Assembly: GCF_036924595.1 (NCBI RefSeq)
Contig: NZ_JAZHRV010000001.1
Coordinates: 5,208,001 to 5,272,000 of the forward strand
Source: Bradyrhizobium algeriense
Lineage (GTDB): Bacteria; Pseudomonadota; Alphaproteobacteria; Rhizobiales; Xanthobacteraceae
Reading direction: 5' to 3'
DNA length: 64,000 nt
The notes under the pieces were generated by a model. The model was not told the DNA's origin. It saw only the letters and a list, made by a program, of their open reading frames with translations, and ran no database searches. The translations under genes and the position numbers were made by a program. Within the stretch, counting starts at the first letter, position 1; each line of letters opens with the position of its first letter. Shown here one piece after another: positions 34,363 through 43,162 of this stretch.

Positions 34363-35451
34363 CTACCTGCCGACCTGGCCGCGGTGGCGAAGGAAGTGAT
34401 CGGCGAGCACGCAGGCCATCATCGCCTCGCCCACTGGCACAGCGCGGATGCCGACGCAGGGATCGTGGCGGCCCTTGGTCATGATGTCGATGTCGGCGCC
34501 CTTGCGGTCGACCGTCTGGCGCGGCGAGAGGATCGACGAGGTCGGCTTCACCGCAAAGCGCACCACCACCGGCTGGCCGGTCGAGATGCCGCCGAGCACG
34601 CCGCCGGCATTGTTCGACAAAAACCGCGTACCGTTATTGCCGGTGCGCATCTCGTCGGCGTTTTCCTCGCCCGACAATTCGGCAGCGCCAAAGCCTGCGC
34701 CGATCTCGACGCCCTTCACCGCGTTGATGCTCATCATCGCCGCCGCCAGTTCGCCGTCGAGCTTGGCATAGATCGGCGCGCCCCATCCGGCCGGCACGCC
34801 TTCGGCGACCACCTCGATGACGGCGCCGATCGAGGAACCGCTCTTGCGGATGCCGTCGAGATATGTCTCGAAGAACGCCGCACTGTTCTTGTCCGGGCAG
34901 AAGAACGGATTGCGCGCGATCTCGTCCCAGTCCCATTTGTCGCGGTCGATCTTGTGCGGGCCCATCTGCACCAGCGCGCCGCGCACCTTCACGTCGGGGA
35001 GAATTTTGCGCGCAATGGCGCCGGCGGCGACGCGCGTGGCGGTCTCGCGCGCCGACGACCGTCCGCCGCCGCGATAGTCGCGCAGGCCGTATTTGGCCTC
35101 ATAGGTGAAGTCGGCGTGGCCGGGACGAAACTTGTCCTTGATCTCGGAGTAGTCCTTGGAGCGCTGATCGGTGTTCTCGATCAGCAGCGCGATCGGCGTT
35201 CCCGTCGTCACCTGCACGCCGGTCTCCGGATGGGCCATCACGCCGGACAGGATTTTGACCGCGTCCGGCTCCTGGCGCTGGGTGGTGAAGCGCGATTGGC
35301 CGGGACGGCGGCGGTCGAGATCGCGCTGGATGTCCTCGTTGGTCAGCGGGATCAGCGGCGGGCAGCCATCGACCACGCAGCCGATCGCGATCCCGTGGCT
35401 TTCGCCGAAGGTCGTGACCCGGAACAGATGGCCGAAGGTGTTGTGGGACAT
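34363..35451 (-). CDS. aroC: Chorismate synthase
   Basis: A 362-aa enzyme. Signatures are [20 protein letters not shown] at the N-terminus, [20 protein letters not shown] at about 107, and [17 protein letters not shown] at about 129. It eliminates phosphate from 5-enolpyruvylshikimate 3-phosphate using reduced FMN, giving chorismate for aromatic amino acids and folate. Length and motifs are complete and the ATG at 35451 is the natural start. It converges with the broken GMC gene and is downstream of the histidine-phosphatase gene on the same strand, with a repeat between. Confidence 0.97.
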   Translation of the reverse strand: MSHNTFGHLFRVTTFGESHGIAIGCVVDGCPPLIPLTNEDIQRDLDRRRPGQSRFTTQRQEPDAVKILSGVMAHPETGVQVTTGTPIALLIENTDQRSKDYSEIKDKFRPGHADFTYEAKYGLRDYRGGGRSSARETATRVAAGAIARKILPDVKVRGALVQMGPHKIDRDKWDWDEIARNPFFCPDKNSAAFFETYLDGIRKSGSSIGAVIEVVAEGVPAGWGAPIYAKLDGELAAAMMSINAVKGVEIGAGFGAAELSGEENADEMRTGNNGTRFLSNNAGGVLGGISTGQPVVVRFAVKPTSSILSPRQTVDRKGADIDIMTKGRHDPCVGIRAVPVGEAMMACVLADHFLRHRGQVGR

Positions 35452-35497
35452 GGTGTGTCGTAACGCGCGCCGTTGGAGGGGTCAAATGCCCTCTCAT

Positions 35498-35590
35498 CGT
35501 CATGGCCGGGCTTGTCCCGGCCATCCACGTCTTGCTTGGCGGCGCATTCGAAGGAAGACGTGGATGCCCGGGACAAGCCCGGGCATGACG
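35498..35590. repeat. Palindromic intergenic repeat, family E
   Basis: The left arm CGTCATGGCCGGGCTTGTCC... (35498-35533) is the near-perfect inverse complement of 35555-35590 (AAGACGTGGATGCCCGGGAC...). It lies between aroC and the phosphatase gene. Confidence 0.8.
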
Positions 35591-35598
35591 GAGACTGG

Positions 35599-36198
35599 TT
35601 AACTATACTTCTTCAACCCGCCGTCCCTGAACACATAAACCGCCCCCTGCTCGATCAGGAGGTCGGCGGCGCTGGCCGGCGTTTCGATGCCCAGCGCCAC
35701 CATCAGCGCCCGCGCCGTGCCGCCATGGGCCACGGCGACGGTATCGGTCGTCACGGAATCGTACCAGTCGCGCATCCGGTGCTGCACCTCGGCGTAGGTC
35801 TCGCCGCCTTCCGGCGCCATCGTCCACTTCGCGGTCAGCCGCTTGGCATAGAGCACAGGGTCGGCGGCCTGCATCTCGGCCAGCGTCGAGCCCTCCCAGA
35901 CGCCGTAGCCGATCTCGCGCAGGCGATCGTCGAGCGCGTAGTCTTCCAGTGGAAGTTTCAGGGCACCGCGCACCAGCTCCATCGTCGCCCGCGCCCGGCC
36001 GAGCGGGCTTGCAACGAACGGCAGCGCGCACCTGTCGCGGCCATCGCGCAAGAGCAGCTCGGCGAGGACATTGCCGGCATGCGCCGCCTGCCTGCGGCCG
36101 AGATCGTTGAGCGGAATGTCCTGCGCGCCCTGCAGCCTGCCTTCCGCATTCCACGACGTCTCGCCATGGCGGATGTAATAGATCACGGGCGCGGGCAT
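35599..36198 (-). CDS. Histidine phosphatase family protein (phosphoglycerate mutase-like)
   Basis: A 199-aa protein with the RHG motif YYIRHGETSWNAEG at residues 7-20 (nucleophile His 11), SPLGRARATM at about 66, and the second catalytic His in VAVAHGGTARALM at about 154. It is cytoplasmic. This fold includes cofactor-dependent phosphoglycerate mutases, alpha-ribazole phosphatases and fructose bisphosphatases; the length fits a broad phosphatase rather than GpmA (about 230-250 aa). Function not narrowed further. Confidence 0.9.
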   Translation of the reverse strand: MPAPVIYYIRHGETSWNAEGRLQGAQDIPLNDLGRRQAAHAGNVLAELLLRDGRDRCALPFVASPLGRARATMELVRGALKLPLEDYALDDRLREIGYGVWEGSTLAEMQAADPVLYAKRLTAKWTMAPEGGETYAEVQHRMRDWYDSVTTDTVAVAHGGTARALMVALGIETPASAADLLIEQGAVYVFRDGGLKKYS

Positions 36199-36411
36199 CG
36201 GACGATCAGGCTATTCCTTGCTCGGAAAAGGCGATGGCGAGCTTTGTTCTGGAGCCTGGAGGTACACCAGCACTCCCGCGCGGTCGAGCCCAAATCCGCG
36301 CTTCGGATTAACGCTGTTTCCGATGCGCCTCGATGGCTGGAATAGACACGTCAATTGGGTGTTATGTTGGGTAAGGCGTTCGCGCCTCGTAACTCTTGCA
36401 ATCCGGTACCG

Positions 36412-36900
36412 ATGAGCGCGTTTCGTCAAAGTGTCGAAGCCATGATTCCGGCGCTCCGTCGCTATGCACGTGCACTCGCGCGCGATGCCGACATCGCCGA
36501 TGATCTGGTGCAGGACACGCTGGTGCGTGCGTTGCGTTCGGAACGGCTGTTTCTCGGCGGCGACGTCAGGAGCTGGCTCTATACGATCCTGACCAATTTG
36601 AACAAGAACCGGCGGCGGTCGCTGGCGCGGCGGCCGCAATTCATGCCGCTGCTCGACAACAACCCCGACGCCAGCGGCACCGAGGCGGAGGGCCGCGATA
36701 TCGCCCGCGCGCTGGCAACGCTGGTGGAAGAACAGCGCTCGGTGCTGCTCCTGGTGATGCTGGAAGGACTGAGCTACCGCGAGGTCGCCGAGATCCAGGG
36801 CGTGCCGATCGGCACCGTAATGTCCCGGCTTGCACGCGCACGCGCGCATGTCAAAGCTTCGCTCGAGGGCGAGCGTGCGGCGCTGCGGCGGGTGAAGTGA
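36412..36900 (+). CDS. ECF-family RNA polymerase sigma factor
   Basis: A 162-aa sigma factor. The region 2 helix is MIPALRRYARALARDADIAD at about 10-29 with DLVQDTLVRALR (2.2-2.3), then the region 4 DNA-binding helices EEQRSVLLLVMLEGLSYREV and AEIQGVPIGTVMSRLARARA at about 110-150. Start MSAFRQSVEAM at 36412 is chosen over 36355 because it begins the domain. The following gene, 67 bp on, encodes a membrane protein with the layout of an anti-sigma factor, and the pair is a familiar stress-response unit. A GGAAT element at 36340 upstream of the start may be part of an autoregulated promoter, not certain. Confidence 0.92.
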   Translation: MSAFRQSVEAMIPALRRYARALARDADIADDLVQDTLVRALRSERLFLGGDVRSWLYTILTNLNKNRRRSLARRPQFMPLLDNNPDASGTEAEGRDIARALATLVEEQRSVLLLVMLEGLSYREVAEIQGVPIGTVMSRLARARAHVKASLEGERAALRRVK

Positions 36901-36967
36901 TGAAAACGTGACGTACAGGCGGATCAGAGAATAGACGCAGGATCAGGAAGAGACAGAGACGACGACA

Positions 36968-37738
36968 ATGACCGATCGCAACATTCCCGTCACCGAAGAC
37001 GAGCTGCATGCTTACGTCGACAACGAGCTGCCGGCGGAACGGAGCGGTGACGTCGAGACGTGGCTCGCCTCGCATCCCGACGATGCCGCGCGGGTGCAGT
37101 CGTGGCGCGCGATGGCGGACGCGCTGCACACCAGGTACGATTCGGTTGTCGATGAAGCCGTGCCGAAGCGGCTCGAAATCGAGCGGCTGGTGCAACAGCC
37201 GCGCAAATTGGTCTACGGCGCGATCGCGGCCACGCTGGCGGCGTTCATCGTCGGCGGCAGCGTCGGCTGGCTCGCGCGCGGCGCGACGGCGGCACCCTCC
37301 GCTTTCCAAAATCTGACGGTGCACGCGATCGAAGCGCACCGGCTTTACGTGGTGGAGGTGCGGCATCCCGTCGAGGTGCCGGGCAACGAACGCAACCATC
37401 TGCAGCAATGGCTGACCAAGCGCTGCGGCTGGGTCGTCCGCGCGCCAGAACTGACGAATGCCGGATTGAAGCTGGTCGGCGGTCGGCTGCTGCCGGGCTC
37501 CGGGGGTCCGGCGTCCTTCATGATGTACGAAAGCGCCTCGGGCGAACGTTTTACGATCTACACCGCGAAATCGAACGCCGAGGCGACGCAGATGCGATAC
37601 GCGGCGGAAGGCAAGGAAAGCACGCTGTTTTGGGCCGATGACGGCGTCATCTATGCCGTGGTGTCCACCGGCGTCGACCGGGGGCGACTGACCCAGGTCG
37701 CCCAGGCCATCTACGACCAGATGGAGAAGAAGGGCTAA
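36968..37738 (+). CDS. Anti-sigma factor, single-pass membrane
   Basis: A 256-aa protein partnered with the upstream ECF sigma. The cytoplasmic N-terminal part, about residues 1-80 (VTEDELHAYVDNELPAERSG), resembles the sigma-binding helices of FecR/RsiW-type anti-sigma factors, but the zinc ligands H-x3-C-x2-C of the ZAS domain are missing. One membrane helix lies at about 83-103 (LVYGAIAATLAAFIVGGSVG). The remaining 150 residues are periplasmic and include LRLYVVEVRHPVEV-like strands and a DUF-like sensor domain. It presumably holds the sigma inactive until a periplasmic signal. Its regulation by redox through a zinc site is excluded by sequence. Confidence 0.85.
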   Translation: MTDRNIPVTEDELHAYVDNELPAERSGDVETWLASHPDDAARVQSWRAMADALHTRYDSVVDEAVPKRLEIERLVQQPRKLVYGAIAATLAAFIVGGSVGWLARGATAAPSAFQNLTVHAIEAHRLYVVEVRHPVEVPGNERNHLQQWLTKRCGWVVRAPELTNAGLKLVGGRLLPGSGGPASFMMYESASGERFTIYTAKSNAEATQMRYAAEGKESTLFWADDGVIYAVVSTGVDRGRLTQVAQAIYDQMEKKG

Positions 37739-38170
37739 CCCGGGTGAAGCTCAGCGAAACCTGGGATCAGTGCGAGCGGATGGCGTGTTCCCGGATTGCG
37801 CGGAGCCTGTCATCGCGCGCGCATTCGCGCGACCCGTTGGCTCCGCTACCGCCAAGAAAAGCGGCGGATAAGCAACACCGCACCGCTTGTCCAAATTCTG
37901 ACATCGAAAATCTGGAATCAAACCACCAGCGCGTCTCATTAATGCACCGGGTGATCACGCGAAAATGAGCAGCGTTCGATCCGCCGATCGGCGCAAGCGG
38001 CCTCGATCGGGGTTTGGTACCGCGCTGGTCCCCCTTTCGAGGCCGCCCCTTTTTCCAAGAAACCATTTGTTTTCAAGGAAATAGACTGATTCGTCGGGAA
38101 AAATTCCTGCCAGGCCCCGTACTGTTCGACACGCGTTTTCGTGGCGCGAATCGCGGCCGAATCACTCGAC
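37739..38170. other. Non-coding repeat-bearing stretch
   Basis: About 430 bp between the anti-sigma and DnaJ-type genes. It contains one copy of the GGAGCCTGTCATC-type nested repeat (37791-37843), a GTGATCACG motif near 37950, and otherwise no gene I can support. Confidence 0.5.
37791..37843. repeat. GGAGCCTGTCATC-GCGACCCGTTGGCTC element, copy 1
   Basis: Starts CCGGATTGCG, then CGGAGCCTGTCATCGCGCGC and GCATTCGCGCGACCCGTTGG, ending CTC. The same core is found at 55935-56000 and, split by an insertion, at 59694-59785. It seems to sit inside an older palindromic repeat whose half CCGGATTGCG remains on the left. Confidence 0.75.
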
Positions 38171-39145
38171 TCAGCCGAAATCACTGCGCGGATTATAAGG
38201 GTGGCCGTCGCGCCACTTTTCCATCAATGCCTCAAGCTCGGCATCGTTCCCGTCGGGCAGAATAATTCGGGTGGTGACGAACAGGTCCCCGGTTCCCCCC
38301 GCCTTGGGCAAACCCTTGCCCTTGAGGCGGAAAATGCGGCCGCTGGAGGTGTTTTTCGGAATCGACAGTTCCACCGCGCTGCCGAGCGTCGGCACCCGGA
38401 CCTTGCCGCCCAGCACCGCCTCATAGAGCGTAATGGGCAGATCCAGCCGCAAATCGCTGCCCTCGACCTTGAAAAAGGGATGCGGTGCGATGCTGACCGT
38501 AATCAGCAGATCGCCCGGCGGGTGGCCCGGCGCGGTTTCGCCCTGCCCCTTCAGCCGGATCTGCTGGCCGGCGATGACGCCTGCCGGAATCCTGACGTTG
38601 AGCTCCTTGCCGGTCGGCAGGCGAACGCGCTTTTCCCCGCCCCTGACCGACTCTTCCAGCGACACCGTCATGGCGACGTTCAGATCGAGATCGAGACCGA
38701 TCCCGCCGGTGTCGAATTCAAAGGTCCGGCCGCCGCCCGGACGTCCACCCCTGGCCGCGCCGCCGAACATGCTGTTGAGGATATCCTCAAAGCCCGCCCC
38801 GCCCGCGCCGCCGGGACCGCCACCGGTGCGGAAGCTGTAGGACTCGAAGCCACCAGCTCCACCGGCGCGGCCGCGCGGGTCGCCGCCGGGAAAACCGCTG
38901 CCAGAAAAGCCTTGGAAACGTGGCTTGCCCTCGGCGTCGATCTCACCGCGGTCGAACTGCTTGCGCTTATCCTCGTCGCCGATGATCTCGTTGGCGGAAT
39001 TGATCTCGGAAAAGCGCGCAGCCGCCTTCGGATCGTTCTTGTTGTTATCCGGGTGATGCTTCTTGGCGAGCTTGCGATAGGCACTCTTGATCGCCGCAGC
39101 GCTGGCGCCCCGCGGCACCCCCAAGACCTCATAGGGGTCGCGCAT
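38171..39145 (-). CDS. DnaJ C-terminal domain chaperone (CbpA-like)
   Basis: A 324-aa J-protein. The N-terminal J domain, about residues 1-70, has MRDPYEVLGVPRGASAAAIK, and the HPD motif at 31-33 that activates DnaK. A long Gly/Phe-rich linker (90-150) follows, then the C-terminal substrate domains, with VRLPTGKELNVRIPAGVIAG at about 200. The cysteine zinc fingers of DnaJ are absent, which makes it a class B/CbpA co-chaperone. It is cytoplasmic and assists folding or nucleoid proteins. ATG 39145 is the natural start. Confidence 0.92.
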   Translation of the reverse strand: MRDPYEVLGVPRGASAAAIKSAYRKLAKKHHPDNNKNDPKAAARFSEINSANEIIGDEDKRKQFDRGEIDAEGKPRFQGFSGSGFPGGDPRGRAGGAGGFESYSFRTGGGPGGAGGAGFEDILNSMFGGAARGGRPGGGRTFEFDTGGIGLDLDLNVAMTVSLEESVRGGEKRVRLPTGKELNVRIPAGVIAGQQIRLKGQGETAPGHPPGDLLITVSIAPHPFFKVEGSDLRLDLPITLYEAVLGGKVRVPTLGSAVELSIPKNTSSGRIFRLKGKGLPKAGGTGDLFVTTRIILPDGNDAELEALMEKWRDGHPYNPRSDFG

Positions 39146-39307
39146 CCGTCAGGTCTCCTTCACGGGAATTCGGTTTGTTGAAGCTTAGGACAATTCGCCC
39201 GCTTTGGCTTCATCTGGGGATCCAGTTGCATTTTTGCAACTAGCCTGACGGCTTTGCTTGAAAAAGTCTTGGCTGGAAAAAGGCTTGGCTCGAAAACCTT
39301 TCAGGCC

Positions 39308-39715
39308 TTATCCCCTCGTCCAGGGCTTGATGGTGTGGATCTCCCATCGGCCACGGCCGGCTTTGCAGGCAGCGCCCTGCAGCCAGCTTTCCGCACGGCC
39401 GTTGACGTAGCTCGCCAGGAAATCCCGGCAGGTGCGCCCGTCTTCGGCGGAATAGGCCTGCGACAGCGGCGTCACCGAGCCGCGCGCGCCGGTTTCCGGA
39501 TTTTCCCAAGGCTGGCTGGAATCCTTGTCGCCCTTGGTCAGCACGTCGGAGGCGGCGGTGCGTGCAAAGGCAAGGTCGCTCTCGGTCGGCGCCGGCGCCG
39601 TGCCCGGTTGCTTGCTCAGCGAACCCGTGACGTCGGCGGCGTTCATCCTGGCATAGGCGTCCGGGCGCGACAGGCTGCAGCCGCCCGAGCCGAGACCGAT
39701 CAAAATCAAGGTCAT
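39308..39715 (-). CDS. RT0821/Lpp0805-family lipoprotein
   Basis: A 135-aa protein when read from [20 protein letters not shown] (39715); the frame is open to 39823. The lipobox GLGSGGC with Cys at about 13 marks it as an outer-membrane or periplasmic lipoprotein. The mature domain [20 protein letters not shown] ends with [20 protein letters not shown], the signature of the RT0821/Lpp0805 surface-protein family that resembles the 17-kDa rickettsial antigen. Start 39715 leaves 122 bp to the divergent pdxH, whereas 39823 leaves only 14 bp, so the shorter is preferred. Function: envelope component of unknown role. Confidence 0.8.
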   Translation of the reverse strand: MTLILIGLGSGGCSLSRPDAYARMNAADVTGSLSKQPGTAPAPTESDLAFARTAASDVLTKGDKDSSQPWENPETGARGSVTPLSQAYSAEDGRTCRDFLASYVNGRAESWLQGAACKAGRGRWEIHTIKPWTRG

Positions 39716-39837
39716 CACTGCGCCGCTCGGCCCGATCGCCGATAGGCCAACGCGTCCCCATGCCCTATATAGAGCGAGCCCGTATCGGGGCTGCAACGCG
39801 CTCTGGGACGCGAATGGACGCAACTGGGACTCCTGCC

Positions 39838-40479
39838 ATGACGGACACGACCTCCATCAAACACCCGGCACCGTTAACATCGGGTGATTTTACCGCGGCC
39901 GAGGAACCGTTTGCGCTGTTCGCCGAATGGTTTGCGGAAGCCGTGAAGTCCGAACCGAACGATCCCAACGCGATGGCGCTGGCGACCGTCGACAGCGACG
40001 GGCTGCCCGACGTCCGGATGGTGCTGATGAAGGGCTATGATGCGGATGGTTTCGTGTTCTACAGCCACATCGCCAGCCAGAAGGGCCGCGAACTCGCCGC
40101 AAATCCTAAGGCGGCTTTACTATTTCACTGGAAGTCGCTGCGCCGTCAGGTCCGCATCCGCGGCAACGTGTCGCCGGTGACATCAGAGGAAGCCGACGCC
40201 TATTTCGCCACGCGCCCGAAGCAGGCGCAGATCGGCGCCTGGGCCAGCAAGCAGTCGCAGCCGCTGGAGAGCCGCTTTGCCTTCGAGCAGGCGATCGCCA
40301 AGGTCGCCGCCAAATACGTCATCAGCGAAGTCCCGCGCCCGCAGGGGTGGAGCGGCTGGCGCATTCACCCCACACGTATCGAATTCTGGCATGACCGCCC
40401 GTTCCGCCTGCACGACCGCATCGAATTCCGCCGCGATGCGCCGGCACAAGCCTGGAGCAAGGTGCGGCTCTATCCCTGA
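39838..40479 (+). CDS. pdxH: Pyridoxamine/pyridoxine 5'-phosphate oxidase
   Basis: A 213-aa FMN enzyme that oxidises pyridoxine or pyridoxamine phosphate to pyridoxal phosphate, the last step of vitamin B6 synthesis. Motifs: [20 protein letters not shown] at about 41-60, [19 protein letters not shown] at about 70, the FMN-binding [12 protein letters not shown] at about 102, and the C-terminal [20 protein letters not shown] (PdxH signature). Start 39838 gives the normal length; the frame upstream is an artefact. It is followed 40 bp later by a short-chain dehydrogenase. Confidence 0.96.
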   Translation: MTDTTSIKHPAPLTSGDFTAAEEPFALFAEWFAEAVKSEPNDPNAMALATVDSDGLPDVRMVLMKGYDADGFVFYSHIASQKGRELAANPKAALLFHWKSLRRQVRIRGNVSPVTSEEADAYFATRPKQAQIGAWASKQSQPLESRFAFEQAIAKVAAKYVISEVPRPQGWSGWRIHPTRIEFWHDRPFRLHDRIEFRRDAPAQAWSKVRLYP

Positions 40480-40519
40480 TGCCACGAGCCTAGACGCTGT
40501 TCAAAGCTGAAAGACCTAC

Positions 40520-41272
40520 ATGCCCTCTTCATCCAACGCGCCGCGGCGCACGCTACTCTTGACCGGCGCCAGCCGCGGCATCGGCCATGCCACCGCGATC
40601 CGGTTCTCCTCGGCCGGCTGGCGCGTCATCACCTGCTCGCGGCACGCCTTTCCGGAAATCTGCCCGTGGGGCGCAGGCCCGGAGGACCACATCGAGGTCG
40701 ACCTCGCCGACCACGCCGACACCACGCGCGCGATCTCCGAGATCCGCAGGCGGCTGGAGAACGACGAGCTGCATGCGCTGGTCAACAACGCCGCGATCTC
40801 GCCGAAGGGCCCGGGCGGCGGCCGGCTCGGCACCATGGACACCGACATCGACACCTGGAGTCATGTTTTTCGCGTCAACTTCTTCGCGCCGATCATGATG
40901 GCGCGCGGGCTGATCGAGGAGTTGAAGCACGCCAAGGGCGCGGTGGTGAACGTCACCTCGATCGCGGGCTCGCGCGTGCACCCGTTCGCCGGCGTCGCCT
41001 ATGCGACCTCGAAGGCGGCGCTGGCTTCACTGACACGGGAAATGGCGTCCGATTTCGGCCGCGTCGGCGTCCGCGTCAACTCGATCGCGCCGGGCGAGAT
41101 CGACACCTCGATCCTGTCGCCGGGCACCGAGAAGATCGTCGAGCAGCAGATTCCGATGCACCGGCTCGGCACGCCGGACGAAGTCGCGAAGATCATCTAT
41201 GTGCTGTGCACGGAAACCAGTTCGTATGTGAACGGCGCCGAGATCCACATCAACGGCGGCCAGCACGTCTAG
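40520..41272 (+). CDS. Short-chain dehydrogenase/reductase
   Basis: A 250-aa classical SDR. TGASRGIGHATAIRFSSAGW at about 15 is the NAD(P) glycine loop, LVNNAAISPKG at about 89 the NAG motif, and the catalytic Ser-Tyr-Lys lies in NVTSIAGSRVHPFAGVAYAT plus SKAALASL (about 148-166). The C-terminal VNGAEIHINGGQHV is typical. It oxidises or reduces a hydroxyl/keto group; the substrate is unknown. It is probably co-transcribed with pdxH, which does not imply a B6 role. Confidence 0.92.
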   Translation: MPSSSNAPRRTLLLTGASRGIGHATAIRFSSAGWRVITCSRHAFPEICPWGAGPEDHIEVDLADHADTTRAISEIRRRLENDELHALVNNAAISPKGPGGGRLGTMDTDIDTWSHVFRVNFFAPIMMARGLIEELKHAKGAVVNVTSIAGSRVHPFAGVAYATSKAALASLTREMASDFGRVGVRVNSIAPGEIDTSILSPGTEKIVEQQIPMHRLGTPDEVAKIIYVLCTETSSYVNGAEIHINGGQHV

Positions 41273-41291
41273 CGCAGGATGTGATCACAGG

Positions 41292-41388
41292 TCGCGTAGG
41301 GTGGGCAAAGCGAAGCGTGCCCACCATTTCTTTCAGCGCAGGATGCTGGTGGGCACGGCGCAAGTGCGCCTTTGCCCACCCTACGCGA
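41292..41388. repeat. Palindromic intergenic repeat, family G
   Basis: TCGCGTAGGGTGGGCAAAG (41292-41310) is the exact inverse complement of 41370-41388, with a 59-bp centre that contains GTGGGCACGGCGCAAGTGCG and partial inverse partners. Located just past the SDR gene. Confidence 0.85.
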
Positions 41389-41446
41389 CTTCGAGACGCG
41401 CAACGGCGCGTGCCTCGGGATGAGGTCGGTGATTGCGGAAGCAACA

Positions 41447-41665
41447 TCACTCCGCGTAAAACTTTCGTTGCGCCGTGCGCAGTGTGGTCGCAGCAACGTT
41501 AAGCGTGCTCGAACACTCGTCCTCGTTCTCGCCGTCCGCCAGCACAGCACCGCAGTGCCGGCAAAGCCGCGTCGAGAACGCCTGCGCCTTGCCAACGACG
41601 CGGGCCTGCTGATAGCGCGCAAGATCGATGACGTTGCGTGGCGACATTATGAGTTTCTCAACCAT
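41447..41665 (-). CDS. Small zinc-ribbon-like protein (72 aa)
   Basis: Read from MVEKLIMSPRNVIDLARYQQ (41665). The second half carries CRHCGAVLADGENEDECSS: a CxxC pair plus a later Cys, resembling a small zinc ribbon with only three ligands visible. The same domain appears, from memory, in small proteins conserved across Bradyrhizobium. Function is unknown, perhaps nucleic-acid binding. The gene stands alone between the SDR repeat and corA. Confidence 0.6.
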   Translation of the reverse strand: MVEKLIMSPRNVIDLARYQQARVVGKAQAFSTRLCRHCGAVLADGENEDECSSTLNVAATTLRTAQRKFYAE

Positions 41666-41794
41666 GGGATCCTCGCGGCCTGAGAAATACGTTATCGCAG
41701 ACAAGTTTCGATCATTCGTTCAGCGCACTGCTCAAATTTTAGCGGTGGAATTGAGTCGATCTTCGCAGATGTGGAACGGCAGGGAACCGCTGAT

Positions 41795-42772
41795 CTACAG
41801 CCACTTCTTCCACTTGAAGAGAAAATACGGCAGCACCGCTGCCATGAGCATCATGACGAGCGCCATTGGATAGCCGTGCGCCCATTCGAGTTCCGGCATC
41901 GCCTTGAAGTTCATGCCGTAGATCGAGGCGATCAGCGTCGGCGGCATCAGGACGACGGCCATCACCGAGAACAGCTTGATGATGTTGTTCTGCTCGAGAT
42001 TGACGACGCCGAGCATGGCATCGAGCGTGAAGGTGATCTTGTTGGAGAGATAGGACGAATGGTCGGTCAGCGAGGCGACGTCGCGCTGCATGGTCTTGAG
42101 CTGCTCGCGCATGTCCTTGGACCATTTGACGCCTTCCACCACCGCCGACAGGAAGGTGACGACGCGGCCGATCGAGACCAGGCTCTCCCGGATCTTCGAG
42201 ACCAGATCCCCCTTGCGGCCGATCGCGATCAGGATCTGGGAATATCGCTTGGCCTGGCCGTGGCGCGCGCTTTCAGGCTCGAAGATGTCGTGGGAAACCT
42301 GATCGACCTCGGCGCCGGCGCGCTCCAGAATGTCGGCGCAGCGGTCGATCACCGCGTCCAGCAGTTCCATCAGCACCATTTCGCCCGAGATCCCCGGCAT
42401 GCATGAGCGCGCCAGCTTGTGCTCGACGAGGGCAAACGGCTTCGGCTCGTCGTAGCGCACCGTGACCAGGCGGTGACCGGCCAGGATGAAGGTGACGGCC
42501 GTCGTTTTCGGCATATCGGTGTCGGATTGGCACATCAGCGTTGCGGTCATGTAACGGGCGCCGTTCTCGATATAGAGCCGGCTGGAAATCTCGATCTCCT
42601 GCATGTCTTCCCGGGTCGGGACCGCGATTCCGGCCAGCCGCTCGACCGCGCGGTCCTCCTCCATCGTGGGGTTCAACAGGTCGATCCAGACCGCATTGTC
42701 CGGCAACAGTGCCGGCTCGACGGCCGGCAGCTTTTTCAGGGCGGATTCGGAGGGAACAAACACCGAAAACAT
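41795..42772 (-). CDS. corA: CorA-family magnesium/cobalt transporter
   Basis: A 325-aa protein from MFSVFVPSESALKKLPAVEP. The large N-terminal cytoplasmic domain of CorA (to about residue 260) ends in a long stalk helix, followed by two membrane helices at about 265-285 and 300-318. The pore signature YGMNFKAMPEL at about 283-293 (the GMN motif) is present, and the C-terminal basic tail FKWKKWL follows. CorA forms a pentamer that imports Mg2+ or Co2+. Start 42772 is taken over the open frame to 43063, which is non-coding leader containing a dispersed repeat. Confidence 0.95.
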   Translation of the reverse strand: MFSVFVPSESALKKLPAVEPALLPDNAVWIDLLNPTMEEDRAVERLAGIAVPTREDMQEIEISSRLYIENGARYMTATLMCQSDTDMPKTTAVTFILAGHRLVTVRYDEPKPFALVEHKLARSCMPGISGEMVLMELLDAVIDRCADILERAGAEVDQVSHDIFEPESARHGQAKRYSQILIAIGRKGDLVSKIRESLVSIGRVVTFLSAVVEGVKWSKDMREQLKTMQRDVASLTDHSSYLSNKITFTLDAMLGVVNLEQNNIIKLFSVMAVVLMPPTLIASIYGMNFKAMPELEWAHGYPMALVMMLMAAVLPYFLFKWKKWL

Positions 42773-42812
42773 GGGCAACTCCGGAAACAGGGCGGCAAAT
42801 CTCTCGTCTCGA

Positions 42813-42844
42813 CGCGAACCGGTACCCATTTCGCTTGAAAACGC
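42813..42844. repeat. 32-bp interspersed repeat, copy 2
   Basis: CGCGAACCGGTACCCATTTC followed by GCTTGAAAACGC, 31 of 32 bases identical to 22646-22677. It lies 40 bp upstream of the corA start, inside its leader. Confidence 0.8.
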
Positions 42845-43162
42845 CAGAGCACCCAGCGGCACTAAACCCGATTCTGGCAAGCGCTTGATGACCGGCGCAT
42901 TAACCGCCGATCCACATTTGTGGCGGTGAGGCGGCGCCCACGCGGCCGAGATTCGGCCCCGGCGTACCCCCTGTCCGGAACTCAACCGCAGGTCGCAAAA
43001 TTTGCGGCATAAAAGCCACAGCCGCGCTTCCGCAGCGCGAAACGGGCGTGCAAACGCTGGCATAAATGCCAGCTTTTGCGGATAATGGGATTAATGGAAT
43101 CGTCGCGTTTTTGGCGCAACATCTGTTGCCGCGAACGCCAGACTTTCGATTGGAAGTGTACC

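Noticed and set aside
42773..43063. A longer CorA beginning at 43063
   Set aside because: The extra 97 codons cover a dispersed repeat and lack CorA similarity; Met at 42772 starts the normal domain.
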